Shown here in pieces: positions 1-9,300 of a stretch of DNA of 64,000 nt; within the stretch, counting starts at the first letter, position 1; every line of letters starts with the position of its first letter. Under the pieces are notes generated by a model that did no database searches, was not told the origin of the DNA, and was given only the letters and a program-made list of their open reading frames with translations. Origin of the DNA: CBDFKV01 sp965249035 (GTDB taxonomy: Bacteria > Pseudomonadota > Gammaproteobacteria > Arenicellales > Poriferihabitantaceae); assembly GCA_965249035.1 (NCBI GenBank), contig CBDFKV010000007.1, forward strand, positions 372,001-436,000. The letters are read 5' to 3'. The translations under genes were made by a program, and so were the position numbers.

Positions 1-141
1 TTCCTCCAAGGCTTCAATTGCCGAATTCGATAAATGCATGGCATCCGCTACCGCTTCAACGGACCATTCGTTGGCCAGACGCTGCGCTTTTAAAGTCGGC
101 CCGGGTGTTGGGTGGAGGTCTGGTGGCGTATTATTACTCAT
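1..141 (-). CDS. rodZ: RodZ-like helix-turn-helix protein, N-terminal fragment (cut by window edge)
   Basis: Only the first 47 codons are present; the gene runs off the left edge. The reading frame starts at the ATG at 141 and gives a short Pro-rich leader followed by a Cro/C1-type helix-turn-helix beginning (LKAQRLANEWSVEAVADAMH), as at the cytoplasmic N-terminus of RodZ, which links MreB to the rod-shape complex. The start overlaps the stop of the upstream pilF gene in an ATGA, indicating translational coupling. The pilF-rodZ order is common in Gammaproteobacteria. The transmembrane and periplasmic parts cannot be seen, so another HTH_25 protein is possible. Confidence 0.75.
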   Translation of the reverse strand, partial: MSNNTPPDLHPTPGPTLKAQRLANEWSVEAVADAMHLSNSAIEALEE

Positions 142-911
142 TGAATCAAATCTCTTGCTATATCAGCTTCTTTACTGGCCGAGTGGTATTCCAGTAAAGT
201 TTGTAAATACTCGCGTTGTTGTGCCTGATCATTCAGGGCAGCTTCGATGCGGATGCCCAGTAACAAGGCTTCTGCAGTTTTAGGTCCGTTATCAAAATAG
301 CGTTGTACAAAGCCACGTGCGGACAAAAATTCTCCGCGTTGAAACTTAATCTCAGCCATGGGATAAAGCGCTTGCGACAACCGCGGGCTCATCTCAAGCG
401 CCCGGGAGTAAGTCCGCTCAGCCAAGTCCAGATTGTACGCGCTTTGGTAGCATCTGCCTAACGCAAGTTCTGTCCCTAAATGTGGACGCTGTGGCTGCGC
501 AATACTCAGCGCTTGCTTGAGCACTTCAATCCCTGATTTTTCCTCATTTAAACGGCACAGAACCAAGGCGTAGTCAGCATTCATGTCAAGATTGGCCGGA
601 GCGAGTTTTGCGGCATTCGATAACGCTGTTTTTGCATCCTTTAACTTACCTCGCTTAGCATCTACTAAACCCATGCCATGGTGTGCATCAGCGTTGGATC
701 GATCTAATTTTAACGCTTTTTGATACTCTTCTTCCGCAAATTGCAGACTATCACGGCGTAAATATAATAAACCCAACGCAGCGTGTGCTTCAGCACGTGT
801 GCTTTTTTCGCTGGCATCAAAGCGCGTGTCATCGCTGACGCACGCAGCTAGCCAGTAGCTAAACCAAGCAATCACTCCGATAACGACCAGGTTGCGAATC
901 AATAAATGCAT
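138..911 (-). CDS. pilF: Type IV pilus biogenesis/stability lipoprotein PilF (PilW), TPR protein
   Basis: 257 residues. The first 24 form a lipoprotein signal with a lipobox ending LAAC (Cys24), so the mature protein is probably outer-membrane anchored in the periplasm. The rest is a run of tetratricopeptide repeats (about residues 40-230, such as AHAALGLLYLRR and AHHGMGLVDAKRG). The family (PilF/PilW) pilots and stabilises the PilQ secretin for type IV pili. It lies 6 bp after rlmN and overlaps rodZ by 4 bp, so it is likely in one operon with both. Length matches the family. Pilus structural genes are not in this window. Confidence 0.88.
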   Translation of the reverse strand: MHLLIRNLVVIGVIAWFSYWLAACVSDDTRFDASEKSTRAEAHAALGLLYLRRDSLQFAEEEYQKALKLDRSNADAHHGMGLVDAKRGKLKDAKTALSNAAKLAPANLDMNADYALVLCRLNEEKSGIEVLKQALSIAQPQRPHLGTELALGRCYQSAYNLDLAERTYSRALEMSPRLSQALYPMAEIKFQRGEFLSARGFVQRYFDNGPKTAEALLLGIRIEAALNDQAQQREYLQTLLEYHSASKEADIARDLIQ

Positions 912-917
912 AATGAC

Positions 918-2057
918 TTAGGTGTCAACCGCATCAGCGATGCGAATGGGCAAGTCTACCAATTCGCGCAGACGTGCTGAGCGATTGGTCCGGTCATTCA
1001 CTTTACCGACCAGTTGACCACAAGCAGCATCGATATCGTCACCACGGGTTTTGCGAGTGACCGTCATAATACCGCTTTGCATTAATATGTCGCGAAATGC
1101 ATTAACCCGCTTCATGCCAGAACGCTGGTAGGGGATATTTTCAACCGGATTGAAGGGAATTAAGTTGATCTTGGCGGGCACGTCGCGCAGCAGCTTTGCC
1201 AGAGCATGAGCTTGTTGGTCGGAATCATTGACTCCATCTAACAGCAAATACTCAAACGTAATCCGATCGCGGCGGCTATCTTTCACATACTGCTTACAAG
1301 CCTGCAGTAATTCGGCAATGGGGTATTTTTTGTTCAACGGTATCAGTTCGCTGCGCAATACATCATCGGACGCGTGTAACGATACCGCTAGGCTAACCGG
1401 CATATCGTGCGACAAACGCTTCATTTCAGGCACCATGCCAGCAGTGCTAAGCGTAATGCGACGCCGAGATAAGCCAAAACCGAAATCATCGCGCAAAATA
1501 TCAATCGCTTCAACCACAGCGTCGTAATTCAACAATGGCTCTCCCATACCCATCAAAACCACGTTAGTGATGGGACGATCTAACCGAATATCGCTTTTGT
1601 GTTCGGCGCGCAGTTGTTCGCGCGCCAACCATACTTGAGCGACAATTTCATCCACGTTTAAGTTTCGACTAAAACCTTGGCGGGCGGTCGCGCAAAAGGT
1701 GCAATTTAGCCCACAACCCACTTGCGAAGAAATGCATAAAGTCCCGCGATCTTCTTCTGGAATAAAGACCAGCTCAATCGCATTACCATCTGCCAATCGT
1801 AGCAGCCATTTACGCGTACCATCTTTGGCTTGTTGGCTGGTTTCCACCACCGGCATAGCCAACGAGCTTTCCGCCGCCAATTGGGCGCGTAATACTTTGC
1901 TGAGATTACTCATTTCAGCAAAGTCGGTGATGCCTTCCTGATAAACCCATTTAAACACTTGGTCGGCACGAAACGGCTTTTCACCCAAATCAGTGAAAAA
2001 CTGTCCCATTCGCGCGCGGCTGAGCGATAGCAAATTGAGGGGTGTGGTGTCGGTCAT
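918..2057 (-). CDS. rlmN: Dual-specificity 23S rRNA/tRNA adenine C2-methyltransferase RlmN
   Basis: 379 residues from the ATG at 2057; a TTG one codon upstream is also possible. A radical-SAM enzyme methylating C2 of A2503 in 23S rRNA and A37 in some tRNAs. The radical-SAM motif CGLNCTFC is at Cys115/119/122. The second catalytic Cys lies in the C-terminal DIDAACGQ (about residue 347), and the RlmN signature GMGEPLLNY is present. This second Cys and the overall length separate it from other radical-SAM families. It sits between ndk and pilF on the same strand, which is a common gammaproteobacterial order. Confidence 0.96.
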   Translation of the reverse strand: MTDTTPLNLLSLSRARMGQFFTDLGEKPFRADQVFKWVYQEGITDFAEMSNLSKVLRAQLAAESSLAMPVVETSQQAKDGTRKWLLRLADGNAIELVFIPEEDRGTLCISSQVGCGLNCTFCATARQGFSRNLNVDEIVAQVWLAREQLRAEHKSDIRLDRPITNVVLMGMGEPLLNYDAVVEAIDILRDDFGFGLSRRRITLSTAGMVPEMKRLSHDMPVSLAVSLHASDDVLRSELIPLNKKYPIAELLQACKQYVKDSRRDRITFEYLLLDGVNDSDQQAHALAKLLRDVPAKINLIPFNPVENIPYQRSGMKRVNAFRDILMQSGIMTVTRKTRGDDIDAACGQLVGKVNDRTNRSARLRELVDLPIRIADAVDT

Positions 2058-2092
2058 CAAGAAGCCGAGTTAATGGTGATGAACGACTTAGA

Positions 2093-2521
2093 TTATGCGC
2101 GTGAGCACAGATCAGACTCAGCGAAAAAGAAGGCGATTTCACTCGCCGCCGTTTCGACAGCATCAGAACCATGCACTGAGTTGGCTTCCAAGCTTTCAGC
2201 AAAATCTGCGCGAATCGTACCAGCGGCAGCATCAGTGGGATTGGTTGCGCCCATCACTTCTCGGTTTTTGCTGATGGCGTTTTTGCCTTCCAACACCTGC
2301 ACCATCACCGGCCCAGAGGTCATGTAAGCAACCAAATCATTATAAAAAGGGCGCTCTTTATGAACGGCATAAAAACCAGCCGCTTGAGCTTGGGTCATGT
2401 GTAACATTTTAGAAGCAATGATCGACAGGCCAGCTTCTTCAAAGCGGTCATAGATTTTGCCAATTAGATTACGACGTACAGCATCAGGTTTAACGATAGA
2501 AAAAGTGCGCTCAACAGCCAT
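2093..2521 (-). CDS. ndk: Nucleoside diphosphate kinase
   Basis: 142 residues, the normal length. The enzyme transfers the gamma phosphate from NTPs to NDPs through a phosphohistidine, which here is His117 in NSVHGSDA. N-terminal ERTFSIVKPDAV and the GxTNPxDAxxGTIR segment are diagnostic. The ATG at 2521 is preceded by an AGGAA-type ribosome site. It precedes rlmN with a 35-bp gap. Cytoplasmic housekeeping gene with nothing unusual in its sequence. Confidence 0.97.
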   Translation of the reverse strand: MAVERTFSIVKPDAVRRNLIGKIYDRFEEAGLSIIASKMLHMTQAQAAGFYAVHKERPFYNDLVAYMTSGPVMVQVLEGKNAISKNREVMGATNPTDAAAGTIRADFAESLEANSVHGSDAVETAASEIAFFFAESDLCSRA

Positions 2522-2571
2522 GGTAAATTCCTAAAAAAATTGAAAAGAGGTCGAAAAAAAGGTCGCCTATT

Positions 2572-3909
2572 CTAACTGCTTGCGCTGAGTTCTCCAACGA
2601 TAGAATCTGCTTCTGTTTTGGTAACGGTTACATCCACCCACTGACCCTCTGGCAACGCGACGCCTTCTACCCTGATCAGCCAGTAGTTATCGCTGCGAAC
2701 TTGGCTGTAATCACTCCCCGGTGCTACCGATTCAACGATGCAACGCAAATTAGTACCCACCAGCTGTTTAGCTTGGTCGGTACGTACCCGCTCTCCAGCA
2801 CGGCGAGCCAACGCAGCACGTCGTTTCCTTTCTGATTTTTCGACTTGTTTTTTGATCCGGGCTGCAGGTGTGCCCTCACGGGGGGAGTAGGGAAAAACGT
2901 GTGGCCAGGCGATTCCAAGGTCAGTTATCGCCTGCAAGGTTTCTTCGAACTGCGGCAATGACTCCGTTGGAAAGCCTACCAAGATATCGGCGCTCAACGT
3001 CAGGTTCGGCGTAATTCTTCGAAGTTTGGCAATACGTTCATAAATCATATCTCGGCTAGCGCGCCGCTTCATTTGCTTGAGGACCAGGGTATTCGCGCTT
3101 TGCATAGACAAATGTACGTGCGAGCAGATCCGTGGGTTTTGTGCAATTAGCCCAATCACTAGGTCAGTCAGATGAATCGGATCAATCGAGCTGAGTCGAA
3201 TTCGGCAATCTAGGTTTTTCTGAAGCATCGACTCCAATAAGACAGCTAAGCTGACTTCATCCGCCAAATCCTCTCCATAGGAGCCTAAATCCACCCCGCA
3301 CAGCACCACTTCATGGTAGCCAGCAGTTGCCAACTGTTGGTACTGGGCAACGATGGCTGCTGGATCAAATGAGCGGCTGGGCCCCCGCGCAACGTGGATA
3401 ATGCAAAAAGTACAACCTTGATCACAGCCTTGTTGAATTTGAATAAAGGCGCGGGATTGACTCTCATAGCCGTTTAATAACTCACTCGGCAGCGCCACCA
3501 ATTCATCGAGCACTGGGTGGATAATCGGCGCTTCAAAGGCCGTTTCATCACGAACGATCACTGGAATATCAAGTTTAGCAGCGTTGCCAACCACCCAATC
3601 AATGCCTTCAATCGCAACGCAGGCATCGGGATTCGTTTGCGCATAACAGCCCGTAATGACAATTTTTGCGTCTGGGTTTTGGCGTTTCAGTCGTCGCGCT
3701 ATCTGCCGAGTTTGGCGGTCGGCTTCAGCGGTGACGGTGCAACTATTGATGATGTGCCAATCTGCGTCCGAACCAGCGTCAACTCGCTCAAATTGATCCG
3801 CAATCAGGCGTTTGGCAATCAGTTCACTTTCAAACGTATTGACCTTGCAGCCTAGAGTAGTTATAGCAACGCGATTTTTGCTTTGATCACCCTTATAGCT
3901 TTTGCTCAC
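2572..3909 (-). CDS. mtaB: tRNA t6A37 methylthiotransferase MtaB
   Basis: The best start is the GTG at 3909, one base after the stop of the iscA-like gene; the frame is open further upstream but that part overlaps the neighbour. This gives 445 residues. It has the methylthiotransferase domain (TLGCKVNTFESE with Cys21, plus Cys near 57 and 91), the radical-SAM motif CDQGCTFC near residue 160, and a C-terminal TRAM-like region. MtaB converts t6A37 to ms2t6A37 in tRNAs reading ANN codons. TLGCKVN and VARGPSRS resemble MtaB (RGxSRS) more than MiaB or RimO. No clear ribosome site is seen, so translation is probably coupled to the gene before it. Confidence 0.85.
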   Translation of the reverse strand: MSKSYKGDQSKNRVAITTLGCKVNTFESELIAKRLIADQFERVDAGSDADWHIINSCTVTAEADRQTRQIARRLKRQNPDAKIVITGCYAQTNPDACVAIEGIDWVVGNAAKLDIPVIVRDETAFEAPIIHPVLDELVALPSELLNGYESQSRAFIQIQQGCDQGCTFCIIHVARGPSRSFDPAAIVAQYQQLATAGYHEVVLCGVDLGSYGEDLADEVSLAVLLESMLQKNLDCRIRLSSIDPIHLTDLVIGLIAQNPRICSHVHLSMQSANTLVLKQMKRRASRDMIYERIAKLRRITPNLTLSADILVGFPTESLPQFEETLQAITDLGIAWPHVFPYSPREGTPAARIKKQVEKSERKRRAALARRAGERVRTDQAKQLVGTNLRCIVESVAPGSDYSQVRSDNYWLIRVEGVALPEGQWVDVTVTKTEADSIVGELSASS

Positions 3910-3910
3910 G

Positions 3911-4243
3911 CTAAACGGGTTTGGTCGAAAAGCTCTCCCCACAACCACATTCGTCAACAACGTTCGGGTTATTGAATTTAAAAGTTGACGAAAAGCCATC
4001 AGAAATATAATCAATTTGGGTGCCATCGACTTCTGACAAATGCTCATTCGCTACAATTAACTTAACACCTTGCACTTCAAAAACGTCATCATTGTCGTTA
4101 ACTACTTTACCGACATCAACCGTGTAAGCAAAGCCTGAACAACCTGCATTTTTGATCCCAAAGCGCAAGCCAATGGCATCGTTCTGACTGGCCAAATACT
4201 TGGAAATTTGCTGTGCAGCGCTGTCTGTGAGGGTAATAGCCAT
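3911..4243 (-). CDS. iscA: A-type iron-sulfur carrier protein, IscA-like
   Basis: 110 residues from the ATG at 4243 (MAITLTDSAA); the open frame extends upstream through the promoter and is unlikely to be translated. The three cluster-binding cysteines of the HesB/IscA family are present: Cys35 (AGCSG) and Cys99/Cys101 in DECGCGESF. CGCGESF is typical of IscA, whereas ErpA usually has CGCGSSF. The gene is not beside iscRSU or suf genes, so its role as a dedicated scaffold or carrier is inferred. A good sigma-70 promoter lies at 4278-4306. mtaB, itself an Fe-S enzyme, follows directly. Confidence 0.85.
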   Translation of the reverse strand: MAITLTDSAAQQISKYLASQNDAIGLRFGIKNAGCSGFAYTVDVGKVVNDNDDVFEVQGVKLIVANEHLSEVDGTQIDYISDGFSSTFKFNNPNVVDECGCGESFSTKPV

Positions 4244-4277
4244 AATTGAGAATGCCGAAAGATTAGCAGTGGCTACT

Positions 4278-4306
4278 ATTATGGTGCCCGCAGGCCGATA
4301 TTCCAA
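4278..4306 (-). promoter_or_regulatory. Sigma-70 type promoter for the iscA-like gene
   Basis: On the minus strand: a -35 box TTGGAA (4306-4301), exactly 17 bp of spacer, and a -10 box CATAAT (4283-4278), each close to consensus. It ends 35 bp upstream of the iscA-like ATG at 4243. No clear IscR box was recognised. Confidence 0.55.
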
Positions 4307-4336
4307 GCCCCATCCTTTGCGACACCTTGTGTTTAT

Positions 4337-4930
4337 TTAGGGAGAGTAACTGTTCATGAACATCTGCACGGTTGAATTAATAATGGTTTGCTTTTCACTC
4401 TCAGTAAGTACTTGTTTTCGCAACAAAGTCGGCCAGAATGCCTGAGCTTTTAGCAATCCAAAAAACTGTTCCATCGCGAGCGCCTTATCACCAATCCTTA
4501 GGCTCCCCGCCTCGGCAGCACTCGCCAGCCATTGGCTGAACTCGTCTTGACAGCTAGGCTGTTGTTGCTCAAACAGCGTGACCATTTCGTCACTTCGAAC
4601 CAATTCGCCCAGCAAGATACGCGCATATTGCTGTACGTCGTTCGATTGCAGCAACTCAACTTCCATGCGAGCTATTCCAAGCAATTGTTGTTCAACCGGC
4701 TGAGTGGGGTTGTAATCTTGGCTGACCTCGGCGTGCGCTTTGTGATTCAATTCGCTCAGAACAGCAAAAAACAAGGCCTCTTTGCTGGCGAAGTGATTAT
4801 AGACGGTGCGTTTCGAAACCTCTGCACACTGCGCTAGATGGTCCATACTGCAGCCTTGGAATCCTTGTGCGAGAAACTCAGTCGTGGCAGCGTCAATAAT
4901 CTTTCGCCGCTTTGTTTTTGATAGTGTCAT
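4337..4930 (-). CDS. TetR/AcrR-family transcriptional repressor of the adjacent RND pump
   Basis: 197 residues. Residues about 5-55 form the TetR DNA-binding domain (RRKIIDAATTEFLAQGF, then DHLAQCAEVSKRTVYNHFASKEALF). The C-terminal helical domain would bind ligands and resembles the AcrR/AefR type. It is divergent from an adaptor-pump pair, and a 23-bp near-perfect palindrome lies in the shared 164-bp promoter region. The usual arrangement is a local repressor released by pump substrates. Target and ligand are inferred from position only. Confidence 0.88.
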   Translation of the reverse strand: MTLSKTKRRKIIDAATTEFLAQGFQGCSMDHLAQCAEVSKRTVYNHFASKEALFFAVLSELNHKAHAEVSQDYNPTQPVEQQLLGIARMEVELLQSNDVQQYARILLGELVRSDEMVTLFEQQQPSCQDEFSQWLASAAEAGSLRIGDKALAMEQFFGLLKAQAFWPTLLRKQVLTESEKQTIINSTVQMFMNSYSP

Positions 4931-5052
4931 CTGGCAGTTGCTCTATATCACCTCAATCTCCTTAAAAGAAAAGCAGTTTGATCACCTAGAGGTGTGGATA
5001 AATCCCTACTCATTTTATTGATGTTAACTGCTTTCTCGCTGACAATCATAGC

Positions 5053-5075
5053 GTAAACTACACTGTATAGTTTAC
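5053..5075. promoter_or_regulatory. Palindromic operator, probable TetR-family binding site
   Basis: Perfect 8-bp arms GTAAACTA and TAGTTTAC separated by 7 bp; the symmetry continues into the spacer (AC.GT), so the 23-bp element has only one mismatched pair besides the centre. It begins 20 bp upstream of the adaptor ATG and lies within the divergent tetR/RND promoter region, where a bound repressor would block pump transcription. Confidence 0.7.
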
Positions 5076-5094
5076 TTATCGTCTGAAATACGCC

Positions 5095-6357
5095 ATGAAA
5101 AATATCAATATCGTGCTGAGCAGCGCTATTTTCCTAGTGTTATCGGCCTGCGAGCAGCAAAACGCAAGCGAAGCAGCAGCTACGCCGAGTGGCCCACCAC
5201 CGGCTCAGGTCACTACCATGATGGCCGAATTCCAGGACGTTCCGGTCAGCTTTGAATATGTGGGCCAAGTCGCTGGCTCGAACGAAGCGGAAGTCCGAGC
5301 GCGCGTGAATGGCATTATTACCCAGCGCTTATTCGAAGAAGGGTCAGTGGTTGAACGAGGACAGCCTTTATTTCTGATTGATGCGGCACCTTATGAGGCG
5401 CAATTAGCACAGACTGAGGCAACGCTTACTAGTGCTGAAGCGGCCAAAAACAGTGCTCGTGTGCAATTGAAGAAGGCTGAGCGAGACTATCGACGAGTCG
5501 CCCCGCTCAGTAAAAAGAACTTGCTCAGCCAAAACGAGCTGGACGATGCGGAATCAAGTGTTGAGCTTGCCAAGGCGGCACTTCGACAAAGTGAGGCCGC
5601 CATTTTGCAGGCACAAGCTAGTATTAAAACCGCACAAATTAATTTGGACTACACAGAAATAGCTGCACCGATTGCAGGAGTGGTTGGCCGCTCACACAAG
5701 ATGGAAGGCAGTCTAGCGGAAGTGGGTAGCAATAGTCTATTAACCACGATTGCCCAGACGAACCCCGCTTTCATCAACTTTGGTGTTGCTGAAACCGATC
5801 AATTGCAGCGACAGCAAGATATTGACTCGGGTGCCTTGCTGTTATCTGAGTCGGGCTTTACGGTCGTTGTTAAAACAACCATCGGCATGCAGCTTGAGCA
5901 GACCGGTAAAGTCAACTTCCAAGACTATAGAGTAGACGCCTTGACGGGCAGCTTTAGCATGCGCGCACAGATAGAAAACGCCGCTGGGACGCTGTCGCCG
6001 GGCCAATTTGTCCGAGTCGAGTTGCAAGGTGCCAAGCGTAGCAACGCTATCTTATTACCCCAGCGCGCAGTATTGGACAGCCCGCAAGGGAAATACGTCT
6101 ATGTCGTGGGTCAAGGTGCAGAAGGTGGCTCAGTCGCTGAATTTCGGCCAGTTGGTGTTGGCGAATGGGTACAACTCGACGGTGCGCTAAAAAATGCCTG
6201 GATTGTGAAATCAGGCTTAAACCAAGGCGATCAAGTAGTCGTTGAAGGCATGGCACGTATTTTCTATCCTGGCATGCCGATTCAAGTATCGCCACCTCAA
6301 GCCATGCAAAGCGCGCCAGAAACCAGCGTTGAAACTGCCCCAGCAACCACCCATTAG
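5095..6357 (+). CDS. RND efflux periplasmic adaptor (membrane fusion) lipoprotein, AcrA/MexA family
   Basis: 420 residues. The N-terminus is a lipoprotein signal ending LSAC (Cys19). It continues with a lipoyl-like beta domain (VRARVNGIITQRLFEEGSVV), a long alpha-helical hairpin (about residues 95-180, rich in Ala/Glu/Gln), and beta-barrel segments (GQFVRVEL, VVVEGMARI). The protein bridges the inner-membrane pump and an outer-membrane channel. The pump gene follows 12 bp downstream. No outer-membrane factor gene is in the window, so a TolC-type channel encoded elsewhere is expected. Substrate cannot be told from sequence. Confidence 0.94.
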   Translation: MKNINIVLSSAIFLVLSACEQQNASEAAATPSGPPPAQVTTMMAEFQDVPVSFEYVGQVAGSNEAEVRARVNGIITQRLFEEGSVVERGQPLFLIDAAPYEAQLAQTEATLTSAEAAKNSARVQLKKAERDYRRVAPLSKKNLLSQNELDDAESSVELAKAALRQSEAAILQAQASIKTAQINLDYTEIAAPIAGVVGRSHKMEGSLAEVGSNSLLTTIAQTNPAFINFGVAETDQLQRQQDIDSGALLLSESGFTVVVKTTIGMQLEQTGKVNFQDYRVDALTGSFSMRAQIENAAGTLSPGQFVRVELQGAKRSNAILLPQRAVLDSPQGKYVYVVGQGAEGGSVAEFRPVGVGEWVQLDGALKNAWIVKSGLNQGDQVVVEGMARIFYPGMPIQVSPPQAMQSAPETSVETAPATTH

Positions 6358-6369
6358 ATAGCAACCACC

Positions 6370-9300
6370 ATGTTTTCTCGTTATTTTATTGACCGCCCAA
6401 TCTTTGCGTTCGTTATTTCGATCTTCATCATGATAGCGGGCTTGGCGAGTATCGGCAGCTTACCCATCGCGCAATACCCGGAAATCGCCCCGCCTTCGGT
6501 GCAGGTAATCGCCGTATATCCAGGCGCATCAGCAGAAGTTGCAGCAGAAACCGTTGCGACGCCACTGGAAAACGCGATTAATGGGGTTGAAGATATGCTG
6601 TATATGGCGTCAACCTCGGCGTCTAATGGCGTCACCACGATTACCATCACCTTTCAAATCGGTGCAGATGTTGATCAAGCCGCACTCAATGTCAACAATC
6701 GCGTTAAGCAGATCGAAGCACGCTTGCCGCAAGAAGTCCGGCGCCAAGGCGTCACCGTACAAAAAGGCTCTTCTGCATTTTTACAGGTGTTGGCATTTTA
6801 TGCACCTGACCAACAGCATGATGATTTATTTATTTCCAATTACGTCACGCTCAACGTGCTGGATCACTTAAAGCGAATCCCGGGAACCACTGGCGTACAG
6901 ATCTTTGGTGCAAAGGATTACGCAATGCGTATTTGGGTTAAGCCTGACCTGATGGCACAGTTGGGTTTGACGATTACCGATGTTGCAGCGGCATTGTCCG
7001 AGCAAAATGCGCAATTCGCTGCCGGCAAAATCGGCCAGGCACCGACTGGCGGTAATCAAGAAATGGTCTATACCATCACCACCAAAGGCCGTTTATCAAC
7101 CGCCACAGAATTCGAAAACATCATTTTGCGCGCCAATAATGAAGGCAGCGTGCTACGCCTCAAAGATGTTGCAAGAATTGAGCTGGGGGCTAAAGACTAC
7201 GAATTTATCGGTCGCATCAATGGCAGCCCTTCGACCTTGATCGGCATTTTCTTGCAGCCCGGCGCCAATGCCTTGAGCGTGGCGGAGTCGGTCCAAGCCA
7301 CCATGCAAGACTTACAAAGCAAGTTCCCCGAAGGACTGACGTATTCCACCCCGTACGATACCACCCGGTTCGTGAAGGTCTCGATTCGTGAGGTCTTAAA
7401 AACACTGGCCGAAGCGATGGCACTGGTGTTCTTGGTGGTCTATGTGTTTTTGCAGAACTGGCGCGCAACGCTGATCCCTACTCTAGCCGTGCCCGTTTCT
7501 TTGCTGGGCACCTTCGCAGGTTTACAGCTGCTCGGCTACTCCATCAACACGTTAACACTGTTTGGCATGGTATTGTCGATCGGGATCGTGGTTGATGACG
7601 CCATTGTGGTGCTTGAAAATGTCGAGCGCATCATGCATGAAGAAGGGTTGAAGGCCCGTGACGCTGCGATCAAAGCGATGACCGAAGTCAGTGGCCCCAT
7701 CGTCGCCATTGTTCTGGTTCTGGTATCCGTTTTTGTGCCGATTGCCTTTTTGGGAGGGTTAACGGGTGAGTTGTATCGACAGTTCGCCGTCACGATTTCA
7801 ATCTCAGTGACGCTCTCCGGTATTGTGGCGCTAACAATGACGCCCGCGCTGTGCGTATTAATTTTAAAACACGAACACAAAAGCACCCATTTTTTCTTTC
7901 GTGGGTTTAATCGATTCTTTGGTTTTGTGACCCGCCGTTACGTTAAAAGCGTGGGATTTATGATCCGACGCTCAATGGTAGCAGTTGTCCTGTTTTTGCT
8001 GATGGTCGGTTTGACGGTGGGTTTGTGGAAAATGACGCCTAACTCATTGGTGCCGGATGAAGATCAGGGCTACTACATTGCTGCAGTATTTCTACCTGAT
8101 GGTTCATCACTGGAACGAACCGATAAAGTCGTTGCCGAAGTATTGACTGCTATCCAATCAAACCCCAACAACGAAAACGTGGTCGCGTTCACTGGCTTGG
8201 ATTTTCTGGGTGGGGGCTACAAAAACAGCGCTGCCACCATATTCGTCACGCAAAAGCATTGGGATGATCGAACCGTTCCAGTCACCGCATTGGTAGGCGA
8301 GTTGTTTATGAAAACTGCCCATATCAATGAAGCCTTGGTGCTGGCTTTTAACCCACCCGCGATTTTTGGTTTGGGCAATACCGGCGGCTTTGAGTTCTAT
8401 ATTCAGAATAAGGGTGAAGGCGGCTCGAAAGCGTTGGCCGGTGCGATGCAAGCGTTCCAAGGTGCCGCGCAGCAAGATCCGCGCTTAGGTATGATCAACA
8501 GCCTGTGGCGACCTTCTACCCCGCAGCTATATGTTGATGTTGACCGCGAACGGGCTAAATCTTTAGGGGTTTCCCTGGACGGCGCCTTTAATACGCTCGC
8601 CGCGGGGCTAGGGTCTTATTACGTCAACGATTTCAATAAATATGGCCGTGCCTGGCAAGTGTTGCTGTCGGCTGATGCCAGCTTTCGTAAAACGCCAGCT
8701 GATGTCGGGCGGATGTACGTCAGAAGCGACCAGGGTGAGATGGTGCCCTTGTCCGCTTTTGCCAAGGTCGAATACAGCTCGGGCCCGGATACGGTTGATC
8801 GCTTCAACAACCTGCCCGCAGTGAAGCTGTTTGGTGAAGGTGCGCCAGGGGTTAGCTCGGGCCAGGCATTGGACGCGGTTGAAGACGTTGCTAACCAAGC
8901 TCTACCGCCGGGGTTTGCTTATGATTGGAGTGGATCTTCATTTCAAGAAAAACGTGCCGCCGGTAGTTCGGTATTGTCGTTAGCGCTGGCGGCGATCATG
9001 GTTTTTCTCATATTGGCAGCACTCTATGAACGCTGGGCACTGCCCTTGTCGGTGCTACTGGCCCTGCCCTTTGGCACCTTCGGAGCTTTAGCCGCAGTTT
9101 GGATGCGAGATTTCACCAACGACGTTTACTTCCAGATTGGTTTGATCACCTTGCTTGGCTTAGCCGCCAAAAATGCGATTTTGATTGTCGAGTTCGCACT
9201 CCTCAAAGTCAACGAAGGTTGGCCGGCCGCAGCCGCAGCTATGGAGGCAGCCCGGCTACGGTTTCGGCCCATCATCATGACCTCGTTGGCATTCATCTTG

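Noticed and set aside
2572..3909. Considered as miaB or rimO
   Set aside because: TLGCKVN and RGPSRS features and the absence of neighbouring miaB partners (ybeZ, ybeY) fit mtaB better.
3911..4243. Considered as erpA
   Set aside because: The C-terminal CGCGESF motif is the IscA form; ErpA usually carries CGCGSSF.
4983..4994. CACCT-AG-AGGTG inverted repeat in the tetR/RND region
   Set aside because: Only 5-bp arms; weaker than the 23-bp palindrome nearby and likely chance.
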